Source of the DNA: an uncultured Sutterella sp. | Lineage (GTDB): Bacteria; Pseudomonadota; Gammaproteobacteria; Burkholderiales; Burkholderiaceae_F | NCBI GenBank assembly: GCA_900552545.1 | Contig: USAL01000071.1 | Coordinates: forward strand, 1 to 8,926 | Direction of reading: 5' to 3' | DNA length: 8,926 bases | Part shown: positions 1 to 6,372 of the stretch, one piece after another | How positions within the stretch are numbered: the stretch's first letter is position 1 | How the letters are laid out: each line of letters begins with the position of its first letter | Program-made: the position numbers and the translations under genes | The notes under the pieces: generated by a model | Database searches by the model: none | What the model saw: only the letters and a program-made list of their open reading frames with translations | What the model was told of the DNA's origin: nothing

Positions 1-2494
1 GCAGACCGCCATAGGCGGCAAAGCCCGCGTCGAGCTTGGCCTGAAGCTGATCGCGCAGCGTCGCCTGCGATTCCTGCGAGGCGGCCACCGTCACGGTAAA
101 GGCCTTCGTCAGCGTCAGTCCCTCAATGCTGTTGCAGACGATGGACGCCGTGAGCGTCACCTGCTGGTCTGCCGCGGTGCGGGTGAGCGTCGTGGCGTAG
201 GGCGCGTAGTACGGCGTATAGGGTGCCGAGCCGACCTTGACGATCTGGTCGTTGGCGCTCGTCCAGGTGACGGTCGCCCAGGTGTTGAAGTTGTCGTACT
301 TGCTGTAATCGACCTGCGACGGGTCGATGCCTTCCTTGACCGGGTAGCGCGGCAGCGTCAGAGACGTGACCGGCTCGGTCGGGAGCGTGATGCGATCCAG
401 CTCCGCCTGCAGCACGGCCTGCGCGCGCGCCAGATCCCAGGTGATGTGCACATAGACTTCTTTTTCCACGCTGGCGCCGTCCAGACTGAGGACAAACGTC
501 GCGTAGAAATAGCTGCTGCGGCTGCTCATGCCGGCATCGAAGTAATAATGGATCGTGCCGTCGGCGTCAATGGAGGCCTTCGCGTCGCCCGCGGCGGCCT
601 TGACCGTGACGGTCACATCGTCGTAGCCCTTGGACGCCAGCAGCGCGGCAAGGGCGTCGGCCGCGTTCGTATCCTTGCCGTAGGCCGGCTCAAACGTTTG
701 GCCCAGCGTCTGCGCCGCCTGCGCAAGGCGCGCCTCGGCCGCAGCGGCCGCAGCCGAATAGACCGTGAGCGTATAGTCGCGCGTCTTTACCGTGCCGTCG
801 GTGTCCGTAACCGTGGCGGTAAGCGTCACGGTCTGCACGCCGGAGGCCGGCAGCGTGACCGTGCCGTCGGCAGCCAGCACCGCTGGGGCGCTGCTGGTAT
901 AGGTGATCGTATAGCCGTCACCGCTCGTGGGCAGCGTGAGCGCATCCGCGGTGCGGATGGTGCCGTCGGCCGGCAGCGCGGCTGCTACCGCGTCAAACGC
1001 GATGCCGAAAGCATCCTTCGTCCAGACGGCATAGAGCTTGTAGATCTCGTTGTCTTCGCTGCCGTCGTCCCAGTCGCCGTCTTCAAAATTACGGCGGATG
1101 GTCGCCTGATCGGCATACTTGACCGTCGTGTCATAAGACAACTCGCTCCAGCCGGCAAACTTGTAGCCCTCGCGCTGGAACGTGCAGGCAGGCAGTTGGT
1201 AGTCCACGCCGAACGGGACGGCCACGGTGGCCATCTCGCCGGTCACGCTGCTCTTGTCGCTGTATCGAACGTTAAATTCGACCTGATACTGATAGTCTCT
1301 CCAGTGGGCATAGAGCATGATCTCGGATTCGGTGAAGACCGTGTCCTGCGTCACGCGCTCGCCGCCCTCTTGGGCGGTATACCAGCCGTCGAGCGCCTTG
1401 TTGGCCGGGTAGCTGTACTCCGACAGGTAGGGCAGATTCTTGCCGACGGCATCCTTGCGCACGGTCTTGTCCGAGATCGTGCCCTTGTAGCCGTTGCCGT
1501 TAAAATGGACGGTGATGCCCTCCTGCCAGTGCGCATAGAGCTCTTCGGGCGTGCGGTGAAACTTGCGCGAGACCTTCCAGTAGTTGTTGAGCCGCTCGTC
1601 GATTTCAGAGAGCCGATCCTCATCGAGGTCGATCCGGTCGAGATGGTGCGCGACGTCGCGCGCGGTGTCTTCAATGATCGCCGCGGCCTGCGCAAGCGCC
1701 GTTTCGTACTCAAGGCACCGCTCGTCAAAGCGCGCGGCCTGCGAGAGCGCCTGTTGGGCGCTCGTCACGAGATGCGAGGCGTTTTCGTCGCCTTCGCGCA
1801 GGTCGTTCAAGGCCGAGCGGATGCTCGAGAGGATTTCGGCGCCGTTGGAAAGAAGCTTGTGTTCTTCGCCCAGCTTCTCCCATTCGCCTTCCTGGGGATT
1901 GAGCTCTTCGTAGACCTCGTTGATCCAGCCCAGGCGCTCGGCCTCGGCCTGAAGCTTTTCCTGGTCTTCGGTCGCCTCCGTCAAAAGGTGCAGCCGGTGC
2001 TGCCAGGCAAGCCACGCGTCGCGCACCGCGATGCGCTGGGCCTTGGTGGCGCCGAATCCATCGACGAGCTGGGTCTGGTAGGCGGGCTTTAAAAGCGACT
2101 GGTGCGCGTGCTGGCCGTGGATGTCGACGAGCCGCTCGCCGATTTCGCGCATCTGGCCCACGGTGACGGGCGTGGCGTTGATCCAAGCGCGCGAGCGTCC
2201 CTTGACGTCGATCGTGCGCCGCAAGAGCACCGAGTCGCACTCTTCAAAGCCCGCGTTCTGAAGCCAGCTTCTTGCGCGCGGCACGACCATAAACTGCGCG
2301 CACACCTCGGTGCGCTGGCACCCCTCGCGGATTACGTCGGGGTCGCCGCGGGCGCCGAGCACGAACTGCAGCGCGTCGATCAGAATCGACTTGCCCGCGC
2401 CCGTTTCGCCCGTAAGGCACGTTAATCCCCGTTCGGCCTCGATCACGAGCGAGGAGACGATGACGAAGTCCTTCAGAGTGAGAAGCTCAAGCAT
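1..2494 (-). CDS. recN: Chimeric ORF: DNA repair protein RecN N-terminal half joined in frame to a B-repeat/Ig-like surface protein (no stop before left edge)
   Basis: The frame starts at the ATG at 2492-2494 and stays open for 831 codons to the window edge. Residues 1 to about 318 are RecN, an SMC-like ATPase in double-strand break repair. They begin MLELLTLKDFVIV, carry the Walker A motif GETGAGKS at 29-36 and the RecN-typical VDIHGQHAHQ at 123-132, then a charged helical stretch expected of the first coiled-coil arm, ending near KFHRTPEE. RecN is normally about 550 residues; the second arm, the ABC signature and Walker B are absent. From LYAHW (319-323) on, the protein is instead a surface-protein array: B-repeats at about 329-398 and 402-491, then Ig-like modules at about 493-580 and 702-806. 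No signal peptide precedes the surface part. I checked codon by codon that the frame is unbroken across the join. It lies 120 bp downstream of nadK on the same strand, a common place for recN. No clear Shine-Dalgarno is visible. The RecN identity is certain; the biological reality of the fusion is doubtful. Confidence 0.85.
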   Translation of the reverse strand, partial: MLELLTLKDFVIVSSLVIEAERGLTCLTGETGAGKSILIDALQFVLGARGDPDVIREGCQRTEVCAQFMVVPRARSWLQNAGFEECDSVLLRRTIDVKGRSRAWINATPVTVGQMREIGERLVDIHGQHAHQSLLKPAYQTQLVDGFGATKAQRIAVRDAWLAWQHRLHLLTEATEDQEKLQAEAERLGWINEVYEELNPQEGEWEKLGEEHKLLSNGAEILSSIRSALNDLREGDENASHLVTSAQQALSQAARFDERCLEYETALAQAAAIIEDTARDVAHHLDRIDLDEDRLSEIDERLNNYWKVSRKFHRTPEELYAHWQEGITVHFNGNGYKGTISDKTVRKDAVGKNLPYLSEYSYPANKALDGWYTAQEGGERVTQDTVFTESEIMLYAHWRDYQYQVEFNVRYSDKSSVTGEMATVAVPFGVDYQLPACTFQREGYKFAGWSELSYDTTVKYADQATIRRNFEDGDWDDGSEDNEIYKLYAVWTKDAFGIAFDAVAAALPADGTIRTADALTLPTSGDGYTITYTSSAPAVLAADGTVTLPASGVQTVTLTATVTDTDGTVKTRDYTLTVYSAAAAAAEARLAQAAQTLGQTFEPAYGKDTNAADALAALLASKGYDDVTVTVKAAAGDAKASIDADGTIHYYFDAGMSSRSSYFYATFVLSLDGASVEKEVYVHITWDLARAQAVLQAELDRITLPTEPVTSLTLPRYPVKEGIDPSQVDYSKYDNFNTWATVTWTSANDQIVKVGSAPYTPYYAPYATTLTRTAADQQVTLTASIVCNSIEGLTLTKAFTVTVAASQESQATLRDQLQAKLDAGFAAYGGL
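1022..1291 (-). repeat. Diverged B-repeat 2
   Basis: About 90 residues, starting YQVEFNVRY and ending KLYAVW, with the core EGYKFAGWSEL. It is longer than a canonical 70-residue repeat because of an acidic insert (EDGDWDDGSEDNE) before the last strand. It follows repeat 1 almost directly. Confidence 0.65.
1301..1510 (-). repeat. InlB/Listeria-Bacteroides B-repeat 1
   Basis: About 70 residues from VHFNGNG to LYAHW. The family hallmarks are present: an initial FNGNG strand and turn, a central LDGWYT segment followed by an EGGERV turn, and the closing LYAHW. These beta-grasp-like repeats build stalks in extracellular proteins. The LYAHW just upstream (1526-1540) looks like the end of a preceding repeat that is itself missing, its place being taken by RecN sequence. 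Confidence 0.8.
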
Positions 2495-2614
2495 GGCGTT
2501 TGAAGCACTGGCAAAGGGGGGAGGGAAAAGACCGCTCTCGTGGGGAAGGGGCGCCCGCCTGAGCGCGGCCGCAGCGGCGTGCGGTTGCGCCCTGGGAAGC
2601 GCGTTCGACCCGTA
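2495..2614. other. nadK-recN intergenic spacer
   Basis: A 120-bp, very GC-rich spacer between two minus-strand genes. I see no convincing terminator, and no CTGT-N8-ACAG type LexA operator, although recN is an SOS gene in many bacteria. It could be read through from nadK or hold a weak promoter. Confidence 0.4.
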
Positions 2615-3565
2615 CTAGTCTTTGACGGAGAGCGGTGCGTGGATGACGGCCGGAGCCGTCTGTTTGTTGACGGGCGTATGAATGGGGCGCTCGGCCTTCG
2701 GGAGGTAGTTCCACTTGAGCTTGCGCCGCAGCAGGTCGAAGTGGTTGTAGCCCACCGGGTGCAGCATCGTGAAGGTGTGGGGGCTTACGCGCACGCGCAG
2801 GACGTCGCCTGCGACGACGTCAAAGAGCACCTGCGCGTCAAAGCTTGCGACGGCGCTTCGGGTTTCGTTCACCTCGATGTCGATCACCGAGCGCGAGCTC
2901 AGCACGATCGGGCGGTTAGAGAGCGTGTGCGGCGCCACCGGCACCATCAGCATGTTCTTGCACTGCGGGTGCATGATGGGGCCGCCGGCGGCCATGGCGT
3001 ACGCGGTCGACCCGGTGGCGGTGCTGACGATCACGCCGTCGGCGTGCTGCACGGCCATCTGCAGGCCGTCGACGTAGACCGTGTACTCGACCATGCCGAG
3101 CGCGCGGCCGTGGCTGATGCCGATGTCGTTGACGCTTTGCTCCTGAAAGAGCTTCTCGCCGTGGCGAAACACTTCGCCCATGAGCATGCTGCGCTTGTCG
3201 ACGACGTAGTGCCCCGAGAGCATGCTCGGCACGAGCCGGTGCATGTCCTCGATCACGATGTCGGTAATAAAGCCCAGGCGACCGGCATTGATGCCGATGA
3301 CGGGAATGCCGTAGGGGGCCACCATGCGCGCGGCACCGAGCATCGTGCCGTCGCCGCCGATGGCGATGGCCGCCTCGCACGAGTGCGCGAGCTCGCTCAC
3401 CGGTCCCGATGCGTAGCGCTCGGGATGCGGCATGTGGCGGATGGCGTTTTCATCAAGGTGCGGCGTGCAGCCTGCGCGCTCGATGATCTTGATGAGTTCC
3501 TGCACGTAGCAGGCGATGTTGCCGTCGGGCTTGGCGATGACGGCAACGTGTTCAAAGCTTTGCAT
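2615..3565 (-). CDS. nadK: NAD kinase (ATP/polyphosphate-NAD phosphotransferase)
   Basis: Phosphorylates NAD to NADP in the cytosol, the committed step of NADP supply. The 316-residue product opens with MQSFEHVAVIAK, the usual beta strand of the family. It has the catalytic GGDGT at 70-74 (Asp72), INAGRLGFITD at 92-102, an Asn-Asp pair at 146-147, and the glycine-rich DGVIVSTATGSTAYA segment starting at 176. I chose the ATG at 3563-3565 because it is the first ATG and gives a family-like N-terminus. The frame stays open upstream to a TTG at 3664, which would add 33 residues unlike the family. Family length is about 290-300; the excess is a proline-rich C-terminal tail after the LKWNYLPK region. 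The TAG stop is at 2615-2617. recN follows after 120 bp on the same strand, so co-transcription is plausible. No good Shine-Dalgarno is visible. Confidence 0.95.
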   Translation of the reverse strand: MQSFEHVAVIAKPDGNIACYVQELIKIIERAGCTPHLDENAIRHMPHPERYASGPVSELAHSCEAAIAIGGDGTMLGAARMVAPYGIPVIGINAGRLGFITDIVIEDMHRLVPSMLSGHYVVDKRSMLMGEVFRHGEKLFQEQSVNDIGISHGRALGMVEYTVYVDGLQMAVQHADGVIVSTATGSTAYAMAAGGPIMHPQCKNMLMVPVAPHTLSNRPIVLSSRSVIDIEVNETRSAVASFDAQVLFDVVAGDVLRVRVSPHTFTMLHPVGYNHFDLLRRKLKWNYLPKAERPIHTPVNKQTAPAVIHAPLSVKD

Positions 3566-4003
3566 AGGAAGGTGTGTCCGGGTGCGGCCTTGTCCGGTGC
3601 AGAGGAGAACTGCGAGCGGCCGTGCCGCGGGAGACTCGTGCGGCTTGAAAAAGGCGTCGGCCAATGAACCTTGAGCTTTTTGCCGTGCGTATTTTCAACC
3701 GAGTCCCGGGAATTTTTCCGAAGTCTAACAAAACCAAGTGGGCGGTATTGAAGCTGAAGCTGCATCAGGCAGGAATGCGTACTTTGCCGGCGCAGCCGGT
3801 CAAGGGCGCCTCGGCCCGTCCGTCGACTGCTTTTCTTGTGACGGATTCCTGACGAGAAACGCCACAGGAGCCTTCCGCCTTCGGATTAAGAAGGTTCGAT
3901 GGTGTACGATGTTCGGGCGTGTTTTTCGGCGCCGGAGCGGCTTCATCGCGCGCCAATACCAAACATCACTTACGTATTCCTTGCAACGTCATTGGAGTCG
4001 AAC
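3566..4003. other. Divergent intergenic region nadK / ADP-ribosylglycohydrolase
   Basis: 438 bp without a gene I can support. It must hold the promoters of both divergent genes. On the plus strand TACGAT at 3905-3910 is a possible -10 for the hydrolase, but no good -35 lies at the right distance. On the minus strand an AT-richer stretch around 3690-3735 is the likeliest place for the nadK promoter, again without a clear hexamer pair. No CIRCE-type operator, riboswitch or small gene is evident. Confidence 0.4.
3994..3997 (+). promoter_or_regulatory. Ribosome binding site of the ADP-ribosylglycohydrolase gene
   Basis: GGAG six bases before the ATG at 4004. It decides the start: the frame is open from an ATG at 3899, but those extra 35 residues have no such site and do not match the family. 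Confidence 0.7.
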
Positions 4004-4822
4004 ATGCTCTGGGGGGCAGCCATCGGCGACATCGTCGGGTCGCGTTTTGAGTTTGACAACTACAAGGCGAAGGACTTCGTGCTTTTCGGCGAGGACTGCA
4101 CCTTTACCGACGATACGGTGCTTACGGCGGCGGTGGCCGATGCACTCATCATCTGCCGCGACGATCCTGGGCGGGACCTGGCTGCGGAAACGGTCGAGGC
4201 GCTCCGGCGCTGGACGGAGGACTTTCCTGGACGCGACTACGGAGAGATGTATCTGCGCTGGGTGCAGAGCGATTCAAACGCGCCTTACGGCAGCTTCGGC
4301 AACGGTGCGGCCATGCGCGTCAGTCCCTGCGGCTGGGCTGCCGCGTCGCTTGAAGAGGCTGAGGAGCTTGCCAGAACCGTCACGGCGGTCACCCACAGCC
4401 ACCCGCAGGCCGTGCACGGGGCGCAGGCTGTCGCCGGCGCCGTGTACCTTGCCCGCACAGGGGCTTCGCGCGAGAAAATCCGCGCCTACATCGAGGGAAA
4501 CTTCTATTGCCTTGACTTTACGCTCGACGCCATCCGACCCTACTATACGTTCAGCGCGAGCACGCAGAACACGGTGCCGCAGGCGCTTGAAGCCTTTCTT
4601 GAGAGCACGGATTTCGACGACGCCGTCCGCGGCGCCGTCTCCATCGGCGGGGATTCGGATACGATCGCGGCAATCGCGGGGTCGGTTGCCGAAGCCTTCT
4701 ATCCCGTGCCGCAGGAGGATCTTGAGATCGTGCGCACGATTCTTGATCCGGCGATCATCTCGGTCTTCGAGCGCTTTGATGCGACCTTCGGCGCAGCTTC
4801 AGGCGTCGCAAAGAGCTCGTAG
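4004..4822 (+). CDS. ADP-ribosylglycohydrolase family protein (DraG/ARH fold)
   Basis: A 272-residue cytosolic enzyme that should remove ADP-ribose from a protein, nucleic acid or small-molecule adduct using two magnesium ions. The family signature is complete. LWGAAIGDIVGSRFEF begins at residue 2, TDDT at 35-38 supplies the first metal ligands, GSFGNGAAMRVSP spans 96-108, THSHP 130-134, and SIGGDSDT 213-220 supplies Asp217, Asp219 and Thr220. The length fits the compact single-domain members. No ADP-ribosyltransferase, nitrogenase gene or toxin partner is nearby, so the target is unknown; DraG itself acts on nitrogenase reductase, and nothing here points to that. The short N-terminus and the SFGNGAAMRVSP wording resemble versions I associate with gut Clostridia and Bacteroidetes, which would fit acquisition by transfer (inference). 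It is convergent with the reductase gene. Confidence 0.93.
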   Translation: MLWGAAIGDIVGSRFEFDNYKAKDFVLFGEDCTFTDDTVLTAAVADALIICRDDPGRDLAAETVEALRRWTEDFPGRDYGEMYLRWVQSDSNAPYGSFGNGAAMRVSPCGWAAASLEEAEELARTVTAVTHSHPQAVHGAQAVAGAVYLARTGASREKIRAYIEGNFYCLDFTLDAIRPYYTFSASTQNTVPQALEAFLESTDFDDAVRGAVSIGGDSDTIAAIAGSVAEAFYPVPQEDLEIVRTILDPAIISVFERFDATFGAASGVAKSS

Positions 4823-4869
4823 GAAGACCGATCGCGCAGGGCGGCAGCCCTCTGCATCAAGAGACAAAA

Positions 4870-4901
4870 AACCCGCGTGAGCATCAACGTCCACGCGGGT
4901 T
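4870..4901 (-). terminator. Rho-independent terminator of the reductase gene
   Basis: A perfect 10-bp stem, AACCCGCGTG (4870-4879) with CACGCGGGTT (4892-4901), and a 12-base loop. Read on the minus strand it is followed at once by a run of T (the A-run at 4866-4871), the classic form, so it ends the gene whose stop is at 4965. On the plus strand only a broken T-rich stretch follows, so it may serve the hydrolase gene weakly. Confidence 0.85.
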
Positions 4902-4964
4902 CTGCATTTCCGGACCTGCGGCGGGCGGAGCCTGCCGCGGATCCGGGGCTGACAAAGTCAACGA

Positions 4965-6047
4965 CTAGTCGTCCATCTTGGGCGACTCGACGCCGAGAGC
5001 CTTGTGCAGCTTCGGGCTCGTCGTCGTGTACTGCAGGAAGACCTTCTTTTCCGGGAACACGTAGTGGCTTGCGGCGAAGGCGGCAAGCGCGCACTCGTGA
5101 AAGCCCGAGAGAATGAGCTTCTTCTTGCCGGGATAGGTGTTGATGTCGCCCACGGCGAAGATGCCCGGAATCGACGTCTCGAACTTCTCGGTGTCGACCA
5201 CGATCTGCTTCTTGTCGAGCTCAAGGCCCCACTCGGCGATCGGGCCGATCTTGGGCTGCAGGCCGAAGAAGACGAGCAGATGGTCAAGCGGCATGCGGCG
5301 CACGACGCCGTCGCCGCCCGTGACGCGGATTTCGGTGAGCTTGCCGTCGGCTTCTTCAAAGCCCGTCACCTGGCCCACTTCAAACTGCATCTCCCAGTTT
5401 TCGCACAGCTCGCGCATGCGCGCGACCGATGCGGAGGCCGCACGGAACCCGTCGCGGCGGTGCAGCAGCACCACGCTTTCGGCCTTGCCCACGAGGTTGA
5501 GCGTCCAGTCAAGCGCCGAGTCGCCGCCGCCGCAGATCACGATGTTCTTGCCGGTGAACATCTCGGGATCGCGCACGCGGTAGTGAAGCTGCGTGCCCTC
5601 GAACTTCTCGATGCCGGGAACGCGCAGCGGGCGCGCCTGGAACGAGCCCACGCCCGCTGCGATGATGACGACCTTGCAGAGGAACTTCGTGCCCTTGTCG
5701 GTGGCGACGTCAAAGCGGCCGTCCTCGCGCTTTTGAACCGTCGTCACCTCTTCGCCCAGGTGAAACACCGGGTGGAAGGGGTGGTTCTGCTTGAGTAGGT
5801 TCTCGGTGAGCTCGTAGGAGCTGTAGACCGGAACGGCGGGAATGTCGTAGATCGGCTTGGTCGGATAGAGCTCCATGCACTGGCCGCCGACCGTCTTCAG
5901 GGAGTCGACGACATGCGCCTTGATTTCGAGCAGTCCGAGTTCAAAGACCTGGAACAGACCGACAGGGCCGGCGCCGACGATGACGGCATCGGTTTCAATG
6001 ACCTCGTCGGTGGGTTCGGCAATGGTCATATAGTCTTCAATAGCCAT
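4965..6047 (-). CDS. Ferredoxin--NADP(+) reductase, type 2 (thioredoxin-reductase-like flavoprotein)
   Basis: An FAD enzyme that passes electrons between NADPH and ferredoxin or flavodoxin in the cytosol. The 360-residue protein has the FAD-binding GAGPVG at 25-30, GGQCMELYP at 54-62, and the NADPH Rossmann motif GGGDSA at 173-178 followed by HRRDGFRA at 196-203. The C-terminal FAD motif GDINTYPGK is at 300-308. The CxxC redox pair of true thioredoxin reductases is absent, which favours the type 2 ferredoxin-NADP reductase family (about 330-350 residues). The start is uncertain. ATG 6045-6047 is used here; ATG 6027-6029 gives a leader of more typical length, and neither has a strong Shine-Dalgarno. 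An upstream in-frame extension to 6113 is hydrophobic and unlike the family. The gene ends in a strong terminator at 4870-4901, so it is probably transcribed alone. Confidence 0.93.
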   Translation of the reverse strand: MAIEDYMTIAEPTDEVIETDAVIVGAGPVGLFQVFELGLLEIKAHVVDSLKTVGGQCMELYPTKPIYDIPAVPVYSSYELTENLLKQNHPFHPVFHLGEEVTTVQKREDGRFDVATDKGTKFLCKVVIIAAGVGSFQARPLRVPGIEKFEGTQLHYRVRDPEMFTGKNIVICGGGDSALDWTLNLVGKAESVVLLHRRDGFRAASASVARMRELCENWEMQFEVGQVTGFEEADGKLTEIRVTGGDGVVRRMPLDHLLVFFGLQPKIGPIAEWGLELDKKQIVVDTEKFETSIPGIFAVGDINTYPGKKKLILSGFHECALAAFAASHYVFPEKKVFLQYTTTSPKLHKALGVESPKMDD

Positions 6048-6155
6048 GATGAAAACAAAAGCAAAAAATGCGAAAGCGGTTGAAGAAAGGTCCGGAAGTG
6101 AGGGCTCGCGCAAAGGAGTGGATGGCGGCGACCCCGGCCGAAGAACCTACGCACA

Positions 6156-6188
6156 AACCGTCCGTGCACGCGTGCGGCACAGACGGTT
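6156..6188. promoter_or_regulatory. Imperfect inverted repeat in the reductase leader region
   Basis: AACCGTC (6156-6162) pairs with GACGGTT (6182-6188), and after one C/A mismatch GTGC (6164-6167) pairs with GCAC (6177-6180), leaving a 9-base loop. It lies about 110 bases before the reductase start. It could be an operator or an mRNA leader hairpin; no T-run follows, so it is not a terminator. Its function is unknown. Confidence 0.35.
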
Positions 6189-6309
6189 CAGGGCTCTTGC
6201 GCGCCCGATCCGGACCAAAGTGTGGATCAACAATCAAGGTGGCCTGTGGGCGTGCGCAGACATGAATGGCGCAGATCGCCGAAGGCCGGTCAGGGCGTAT
6301 TTTGACACA

Positions 6310-6334
6310 CTTCACCCAAAAAGCGCGGGTGAAG
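6310..6334 (-). terminator. Possible terminator or hairpin after the M48 protease gene
   Basis: CTTCACCC (6310-6317) and GGGTGAAG (6327-6334) form a perfect 8-bp stem, 39 bases past the protease stop. An alternative small stem, read on the minus strand as CGGG-CTTCA-CCCG, is followed by CGC and then five T. Neither form is a canonical terminator, so the call is tentative. Confidence 0.35.
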
Positions 6335-6372
6335 CCCGTTGCCTGAATCGGCTCCCCAGGGCGCCGTGTCTC

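Larger units (their letters stand above)
1..1516 (-). other. Foreign-looking surface-protein segment (B-repeats plus atrophied Ig-like domains)
   Basis: This is the part of the chimeric frame with no RecN similarity. In protein order it holds one complete Listeria-Bacteroides (InlB B-type) repeat, a diverged second repeat ending LYAVW, and an Ig-like module with the pattern TYTSSAPAVLAADGTVTLP...VTLTATVTD. Next come about 120 residues that I do not recognise, with an alanine-rich helix followed by a likely beta-rich part, and then a second Ig-like module (VTWTSANDQIVKV...VTLTASIV...FTVTV). The next unit begins at the edge (SQATLRDQLQAKLD). Such arrays belong to long secreted or wall-bound proteins of Clostridia and relatives and are not expected in a betaproteobacterial RecN. 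Neither the start nor the C-terminal anchor of the parent protein is in the window. Confidence 0.8.
6048..6372. other. Intergenic region upstream of the reductase gene
   Basis: 325 bp between two minus-strand genes. It should hold the end of the protease transcript and the promoter and leader of the reductase gene. It contains two inverted repeats, listed separately. A minus-strand open frame of 92 codons here (6037-6315) has no family resemblance and overlaps the reductase start, so I treat it as chance. No clear -35/-10 pair is visible. Confidence 0.4.

Noticed and set aside
446..2092. 548-codon plus-strand open frame over the chimeric gene
   Set aside because: It is the exact antisense codon phase of the minus-strand frame, with an arginine-, valine- and glycine-rich composition and no family motifs; the minus strand has clear RecN, B-repeat and Ig-like motifs.
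2495..2614. LexA/SOS box in front of recN
   Set aside because: No CTGT-N8-ACAG or near match on either strand in the spacer.
3566..3664. Upstream TTG start for nadK (adds 33 residues)
   Set aside because: The first ATG gives the family-typical N-terminus; the extension has no similarity to the family and no ribosome binding site.
2540..3667. 375-codon plus-strand open frame over nadK
   Set aside because: Antisense shadow in GC-rich DNA, rich in His, Asp, Arg and Ala; nadK on the other strand has all its motifs.
3738..4880. 380-codon plus-strand open frame overlapping the ADP-ribosylglycohydrolase
   Set aside because: Arg- and Ser-rich out-of-frame translation of a gene with complete family motifs and a ribosome binding site.
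4965..6047. Thioredoxin reductase as the identity of the flavoprotein
   Set aside because: The CxxC redox pair expected next to the NADPH domain is missing, while the GGQCMELYP and GDINTYPGK wording fits type 2 ferredoxin-NADP reductases.
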